Shown here piece by piece: positions 57,633 to 64,000 of a DNA stretch of 64,000 bases. The position numbers and the translations under genes are program-made. Position 1 is the stretch's first letter. Every line of letters starts with the position of its first letter. The notes beneath the pieces are model-generated. The model saw only the letters and a list, made by a program, of their open reading frames with translations, was not told the DNA's origin and did not search any database. The stretch is from Branchiostoma belcheri (taxonomy: Eukaryota; Chordata; Leptocardii; Amphioxiformes; Branchiostomatidae), in assembly GCF_001625305.1 (NCBI RefSeq), contig NW_017803887.1:1645919-1709918 (forward strand), read 5' to 3'.

Positions 57633-58926
57633 GCCATGTAGCAAACTGTGTGACGTCGCATACATGTGTTTATCTTTGAAGCCAAGTGTCATGCCTGTTG
57701 TAAAATGTGGGGAAGGATGTTTACCTTGATATTTTTAAAATACATAAAGCAAACTCCAGTTGACAAGAAGCAGAAAAAGTAGGGGAAAATGTAACTACAA
57801 CTCTTCCTGACACATGTACAAAATGACGATCTGGTCAAATTTGAATGGTGTCGATTGTACCCACTTTTAGAATTTATTGTATGTTAAAGGTATCTTAATT
57901 TAAGCCAGATGCTTGAAGGCAATGCTTGGGGTAAGTAAAGGTTTTTTATTGCAGAATCACACATATCTGAATCTCTTCTACATGTACCAGATGTTTGCTT
58001 TTGCTTGAGACTTTTCATGGTAAAGTTTGGACTGAGTAAATTCTGTCACTGTAAAGCTTTGTAGTGCAGAATGAGTTATCACAGAATCTTGTCGTAGATT
58101 AGTAGATGTTTACTAAAGACCTAAGTCAACTGAAACATGGTTTTGCTTCGGACTTTTTAATGACTTTATGCTGGGTGTGTCAATCCTGTGGATTGGAGAG
58201 GTTGGGTTTTCAAGATTGTATGATTGTATATTTGTCAACTGTGGTATATCATTCGTAATTTCATGTATAATCTTATTCAATTCCTGATCTTAATCTCTTT
58301 TCGCAAGCCTTAGGTTGTCTTGCTTACCGGTATTTCTGTAAGAACTTTCATATTATGTAACATACTGTAAGAAGTGACAAATTAGTTTAATACAAAAGTG
58401 ACAAATTAATTGACATACATGTAATAGCTTTGCATGTCTGGGGTTGGATAACCACGCTCGCAAGACTAATAGTCGAGTATAGTGTGACATAATACAAAGC
58501 AAAGCAAAGAAAACATTCTCGGTCACTGATAAAAGGTAGGATGCTTTCTGAAACATCCGATTTTTCAGAAAATTTGGCCAGTTGCTTGATTTACTTTGTA
58601 TTACATAATGTTTTACCTGGATGTCTAAATCTTCATCGTCACAAACTATGTCTTACATGTCTTCCAGTGACCAGTATTTCTAGCATATCATAAGTACTAG
58701 TACATTGCATTCTAAACTGCTAAGATGAAGTTTTGTCTGAAATTTAGTGCCTAAGAGTGAAGGGAAGATGTTGTTTTAGATTGTGAAAGGTGACGAGTAC
58801 AATTGTACATGCCTGTGTCATAGACATAGTTTTAACATGAACGTGAAGGATGGTGTGTAACTAAGGCTTGTCTGAAATGTTTTGCTCTGGTAAGACAATT
58901 TGAAGGTTTGTCATGATGTGATCCTC

Positions 58927-58932
58927 AATAAA
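58927..58932 (+). terminator. Poly(A) signal, ALDH4A1
   Basis: CAATAAAG about 1.3 kb past the stop codon, followed within 30 bp by a GT-rich stretch. Confidence 0.55.
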
Positions 58933-59173
58933 GAAATGTCTTAACAAGTGCTCTTGTTCCCTTGATAATTTCACCTTTGAGGAAAGCAACTACAGTTTTA
59001 GATATTGGTTAACTAACCGTTAACATTACCAACTGTTGTTCTTGGTTGTACGTGTAACATCCAACTACTGGCCTTTGCTGAATGGGATAGGCACTAATAT
59101 CAGTCTACTACAAAATGTATCTATCACACTGAAATACACAGGAAAAGAAGCCAGGGATGTGTTTTTTCCTGGT

Positions 59174-59179
59174 TTTATT
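59174..59179 (-). terminator. Poly(A) signal, minus-strand gene at right edge
   Basis: AATAAA on the minus strand, ~900 bp past the stop at 60073. Confidence 0.4.
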
Positions 59180-60072
59180 AAAACCATCATTTTATGACTT
59201 ACATTGCATGTGAAACAACTTCCAGTGGAATGTCGACCTTCGTAACAAGGGTACAAACAAAATGCTACACGAATGTTAATAATAATAATATCATAGATTA
59301 ACCCTACAGAATCACGTTACAAAGTTAATATATTTCACACTTTTGCCCACTCTTTCTAACATCGCTACATTTAGTAAGTAACTAATATTTCTTACATAAA
59401 GCCTTAAGTGTTCTACTGAAAGAAAAGTTTAAGACAGTGACATTTAAGAAGCTTGTAAGACACACAGTCATGCACAAATGTCTTATGGCACCTTGACCAA
59501 AACATTGGCAGTTCTTGAATACCTTCTTTGAGCAACGTTTTTGGCCACACCTCGTGGGTGGATCCGACTGCTTGCTGAAAAGGTAGCAGAATTTAAGTCT
59601 CCGTTACGGTTGTCGAGTTAGACTCGTACTCGTTGAAGTTACCAGAATACGACACTACATTGCGTTAGACACATTACAGTTATGACTCCAATGTTACATG
59701 TACAAAAGAGGGTGATGCACTCCCTTACACCACGTTGCACAGTCAAGTATTACACAAGCTACCGTTACAACATATGACATCTACTTGGGTTTTCTTTCGT
59801 GCTGCCCAAGAATTTTGAACACTTTTTCTTCAATTTCATACTTGTGTTAAAGAAGTTTTTGGTGAGTGGTGGTGGTGTTTTGAAGAAAGCATGAGATCTT
59901 AAACATCTTACTTGAGCTTCCTTCATTCCTACCCAAGAAATTTTCTAGCATGTCTTTTCTTTTTTTTTTGCTTCTGTCTTAGATTTTTGGTGAGTGGTGA
60001 TGTAGTCTGGTGGATGTCTTTGGACCTGCCGATGTGTTGAGGACCCCAGGATAGGTCATTCGCCCGCTTGGC

Positions 60073-63000
60073 TCAATCGTCTATGCAAATGACCTCCCCT
60101 TTGGTTCCCTTCTCGCCTTTCGCGGTGTCGGATTTCGACGTGTCTGGGACGACCGTTGCCGAGGCGCCCGTTGCCCCCGACGACTCTGTTAAGATAGGAA
60201 AGAGGGATCTTGGGTAGGGAGAACAAAGAGAATATTTCATAGTTTCTATTTACAGAGGAAAACAACAGATCACACCCCTATACTAAAGTGAACAATCCAA
60301 AATAAAAGCACAATATACTATTAAGCATATGCTTAAGACTGTACTATTTCATACTGGGGGGTTAAAAATGTTAGTTTGTCTAAGTTTCCACATGTGGGTT
60401 GCTGTGATTAGCCTCAAAGTTTTACATTTTAGGATATGAAACTGAAAAAGTCAAAGGCATGTTAACTTAAAAACAAAAGTGATCTTTTTAAATACATGAA
60501 ATAAATTGTTATGGCCCAGGTTACATGTATGATTAATTTTAGGACTGTACATATATACGCACTTGTATCTAAATTTCTAACTTGAAGACATAATATGATA
60601 CAAGGTCTACTACTGAAATCTCACAGTATGGCAGCAGACAGGTCCAAAAGCAAGCGTTTAGTGCTAGCTGAAGCAGCATCAACTTCCAAAGGTTACAAGC
60701 AGCAACAGGCACTAGCAAAGCAGCACAGTAGGCAGCTATACACAAGTCTGTGCACCGGAGGCTGTCCAGTGCATTAGAATTCCAGTGCCTGAGGGTTACT
60801 GGTGTTGGCATGCTAGAGGAATTGTGTAAGGAAAGCCAACCACAGATCACCAAGATCCAAGCTACCCCTGGAATGTTAAATGACTGGACTAGCCTGTACA
60901 TTCAAGTACCACTATATACACTGTAACATCATATAACATGGTTATATACTGCCAATAATGATGATATTATATGGTGCACTCACAAAATGCCGAAGGTTAG
61001 CAAAATCATAGGCAATACTCAGAGAATAGCTGGATGAAAAGGATAATGGCACTATAGAGGCTTTTCATTGATGTTATAATGATTCAAATAATATTTGAAT
61101 CTCTGGGCGGCCATGTTGGAGTACAGCAGAAGCATGTTGGTGTGTATAACAGACTTTTACTCCAACATGGCAGAAATAAAGTCTTATGAAAAGCCTGTAT
61201 GGATATGAGCATTGTGATAGCTTGCAGAGGTCCAGCATATGGGATTCAGAATAGTATGCTTAGGCCACACCAATTTTATTTGTTCTTGGATTTAAAAAAA
61301 GGCTACATTTTAAACATTATCCACATTAAGTGTGAGACTAAAGTCAGAAACAGTTTTTGGGAGTAAAATTTTCATCTCAAGCCCCTGTTAACATCTGCCT
61401 GTTGCTAAATGTTCAGTCCGAAATGTCTAAGACACAAGAAAAATAATTGGTGTGGCCTAATACACGGGAAATGCAAGAGGAGAGGGTAGAAGGTTAGTGA
61501 AGTCCAGTATGTCTTCAGAACGAAGTACGCTTGCACGAAACCCAGATATTTCATGGTTTTCGTTGGATGCTTGGTCAATACGTACTGTATCAAACTTTGC
61601 CTGTGGTAGATTATATTTTTTCCAACACAACATTTGAAAAATATAGATGGATGTCATCCTTGAACGGCCTTAAACAAGACAGTTTGCCGATGTGCTATGT
61701 GCAATACATTTTAGGTTTCAGGCAGGCGCAGTACGTTATGCAGACAAAGTCCTGTAGATGAAGGTCTGGTAAGGACATGATGGTGCTTCAGTCTCCAGTA
61801 CCTCATGGTAACAAAGGGGGATGTAAACAACATTTTGATATTAATGATAATGATGCTTCAAATAAAAAGTTTGTGGTGGTGTCACATCATTTCTTCACAA
61901 TGACATGAATGGCAAAAGTTTTGTGGAAAATTTCTGAAAAGGCAGTTATGGTGTGAACGTCACAGTAACCTGTAGGGTGGTATAAAGGCATGGAAACGGC
62001 CTGGAAGACGATGGATAAGTGATGGCCTATGACTTATGACCCATGACCTTTGCCATGGTTGGCACCACAGAGGAAAGGTGGGGTGGGGTTGGGGGAAATG
62101 TTTCTTTTGAGATCGAAGGGCAACCTGCATACATGTAACGTTTCAGCAAGCCAGCCGGTGTATGGAAAATACGTCACAACCAACACGGCACATGGCAGCA
62201 GGGAGGGGGGGGGTTGGATGGGGGCATTTTTGCAAATGACGGTATTTTTTGCAGTTGGATGTCATTTTTCGTTTCTTGAGAAAGCGGGCTGCGTCACAAA
62301 CAAAGAAAGCCACGTTCACCAAAACAACGAAGCCGGGGACGGCACGACACCTAGATGTGATTTGGAGGGAGAGCATACCTCCCAACCCATGCACGAAACT
62401 CGGGTCGCCCAGCAGACCCATGGCCGAGGGGCGGCTCCCGAATAACCCCGACAGGGAGTTCTGGGATAGGTGCGGAGGCGGGGGCGGCCCGTAGCCCAGC
62501 TCCGACCCACCGATCCCGACTGAAAGGAGAGGAGGGGAGAAGAGTTAGCGTGAGTGAGGGAGGGAAGGAGGGAGGGAGACAGGGAGAGAAACAGACAAGA
62601 GATTGGGGAACCTTTTCTACTGGTACTCCATTTTGAACACTGAAAATTCAGGCTACCTGTGGATTATATCTGATCACCAACATGTCAGAATTTCATCTGA
62701 ACTGTACCATGATTAGATGAAAAATCATGAAATTCAGCTTGAAATGCATCTTTGCATCAAGTTCCTGGTAGTCTCAATGACAACCTAGTTGTCAATTTGA
62801 AACCATACTTCGTAGTTTTAAATCCTTTCAAGTTCTTTAAAACCCTAATTTCAATCTTTTTAAAATATTTGTTTACTCTAAATTCATATCTATGCATGTT
62901 TTTTCTGACATTTTTGCAGAGAAACCTAATTTCAGACTCTGAGCTGATTTGCTCACTGTACAACTAGCAGAAAGGTTTGTCCGTTTCACATCCAGTTAAG

Positions 63001-63800
63001 AACAGATAGTAGAGCTCAGATTGGTCAGATCGCAGTTCAGAGATGAGTAGCAGGTTAATAAGGAATGACCAGTTTTCTACAGGCAGAACTTAAGCTGTTA
63101 GAATAGTGCAGAATAAGGTTAGGCTAGGGGTCTACTAGTGCCCTCTTGTAAGTTGGTTTTCCAGCGAATGTGTTAAAACACAAATAGATGAACACTCATT
63201 CAAGATACAATTTTTGTCTCAAGAATAAGTGGTAATTTCCTATATGGCCATGCTTGCTATTCATTGCAGCCTTCCATATACATCAAGTAGAACAAGCCTG
63301 TTGGGTGAAGGAATATTATACAGGGGGTAATCAGAAAAACAAAGATAAAACTATCTTGTAGATCTAGACAATTCACTTCAAGTAATATATCATAGCATTA
63401 TGTCATACCTGGGTCGAGATTTAATACAGTACAGGTGCTCTGGCCTGTGTGATAACCAGCTATATCATAGCGAACGTAATCACGGCCCAGGTATGACAAA
63501 GTCATTCACAGTACACCGTGCTGTATTCTATATTTACTGAAGTAGTTGTTAGGTTACTGATTCTCTATTGGCTACGGCATTTAGGAGGCAGAGAGGACAA
63601 AGAAGACATACTGGGGTTGGAGATGGCGCTGGATGCGTTGTTCAGCATGGTGCTGTAGTAGTTGCCGGACGTGGAGGGCGGTTGTGAGCCCAGGGGAGAG
63701 CTGGTCGGCTGGGACCGGTTCATGGTCAGGTGCTGCTGGCCGGGGCGCGGGCCGGAGGCCGGTACCTGGATACCACTGGGGAACTGCTGCACGGATGGAG
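60073..63800 (-). CDS. Last three exons of a P/S/G-rich, probably nuclear regulatory protein (partial)
   Basis: Exons in transcription order: 63800-63612, 62519-62379 and 60185-60073 (stop at 60073-60075). Borders are GT-AG and phases agree. The first exon seen begins in mid-codon, so the 5' part lies beyond the window. The ~147 visible residues are low complexity: QQFPSGIQVP, SQPTSSPLGSQPPSTSGNYY, a polyproline run YGPPPPPHLSQ, and a Gly/Leu-rich SGLFGSRPSAMGLLGDPSF. They end with a charged tail closing in EVICIDD, which looks like a SUMO-interacting motif. Composition is typical of chromatin or transcription co-regulators. The family was not recognised. Confidence 0.7.
61056..61200. repeat. 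Small inverted-repeat element
   Basis: GAGGCTTTTCATTGATGTTA and TCTTATGAAAAGCC form the ends. The inner pair CCATGTTGGAGTA / TACTCCAACATGG (61111-61180, second arm ACTCCAACATGG) is also inverted. ~145 bp, non-coding. Confidence 0.55.
61263..61457. mobile_element. MITE with GGCCACACCAATTT termini (copy 2)
   Basis: Left GGCCACACCAATTTTATTTG and right AATAATTGGTGTGGCC are inverted. Same family as 50637-50987 but shorter (195 bp). Confidence 0.75.
61512..61745. repeat. Dispersed ~220-bp element (copy 3)
   Basis: CAGAACGAAGTACGCTTGCA, GAAACCCAGATATTTC, TTGGTCAATACG and GATGTCATCCTTGAAC, ending TTTCAGGCAGGCGCAGTACG. Same family as 9345-9560 and 11404-11625. Confidence 0.65.
61746..62378. other. 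Intron of the right-edge gene
   Basis: No exon recognised. Contains a G-rich stretch at 62070-62095 and another at 62200-62225 (GGGAGGGGGGGG). The 131-codon open frame on + at 62050-62445 overlaps the true minus-strand exon and is a shadow. Confidence 0.5.
62520..63611. other. Intron of the right-edge gene
   Basis: A GA-rich run (62525-62605) sits next to the exon. The rest is AT-rich without coding features. ACCTGGGTCGAGATTTAATA..GTGATAACC (63408-63450) and CGGCCCAGGTATGAC (63483-63497) form a loose inverted repeat. Confidence 0.45.
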
Positions 63801-64000
63801 CTGGGATAGAAGTGCAGGGACGGTTAAGGTTTCATTCATTGAGGCCCATGCATTAATGCCTGTTTTTCATGACTGATGGGTTGGCTAAAAAGAAAATTCA
63901 GACCAATGAAAACACACTGTCATACAGCCGTTTATTTCTTGGGTTGGTACAAGTTTAGGCAAAAACATCTGGGAAAATGTCTTATACAACCAGGGTGTTT

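Larger units (their letters stand above)
57633..60072. other. Convergent 3' UTRs / intergenic
   Basis: No coding exon. It contains the ALDH4A1 3' UTR (AATAAA at 58927-58932), a short (AAT)n run near 59277, and the likely 3' UTR of the minus-strand gene ending at 60073, with AATAAA on the minus strand at 59174-59179. Confidence 0.6.

Noticed and set aside
62050..62445. 131-codon plus-strand frame
   Set aside because: Overlaps a phase-consistent minus-strand exon and G-rich intron. No recognisable protein.

Overview
The window looks like nuclear DNA of an invertebrate chordate, most likely an amphioxus (Branchiostoma); this is an inference. The genes have many short exons with GT-AG introns and phase-consistent joins. 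The conserved ones closely resemble their human counterparts, and the introns are full of short inverted-repeat transposons, minisatellites and LINE tails. Nothing bacterial, no CRISPR array and no rRNA was seen. Positions 957-1722 are an assembly gap.

Layout: 1-4.9 kb holds a broken LINE, a 45-bp minisatellite, the gap and a 2.5-kb foldback element with an 8-bp target duplication. MAD2L2 (REV7) runs + from 4936 to 8904 in 7 coding exons, 212 aa. BCAS2 (SPF27 splicing factor) runs - from 14756 to 10671 in 9 exons, 225 aa. It shares a compact bidirectional promoter with three inverted CCAAT boxes with an aldo-keto reductase on + (15054-19275, 6 exons, 315 aa). A type II membrane protein with a repeat-built stalk, a discoidin domain and a farnesoic-acid-methyltransferase-like domain lies at 21681-29725 (+, 9 exons, 1108 aa). 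A 229-aa gene I could not identify (33667-30647, -) is head-to-head with ALDH4A1 (34237-57632, +, 17 exons, 557 aa). Inside ALDH4A1 intron 8, on the opposite strand, is a nested gene (49905-43653) for a large protein with a GlnD/DUF294-type nucleotidyltransferase module and about 21 TPR repeats of 44 residues. It is split by an apparent frameshift. The last three exons of a low-complexity, regulator-like gene enter from the right (63800-60073, -).

The genes do not form one pathway. MAD2L2 serves translesion synthesis and the spindle checkpoint, BCAS2 the PRP19 spliceosome complex, and ALDH4A1 mitochondrial proline breakdown. The most unusual coding content is the nested nucleotidyltransferase-TPR gene and the stalked discoidin/FAMeT receptor. 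A recurrent non-coding theme is tandem duplication of exon edges together with their splice sites (AKR exons 4 and 5, ALDH4A1 exons 9 and 15), which leaves ladders of decoy splice sites. In two genes a small transposon sits within 15 bp of a splice donor.
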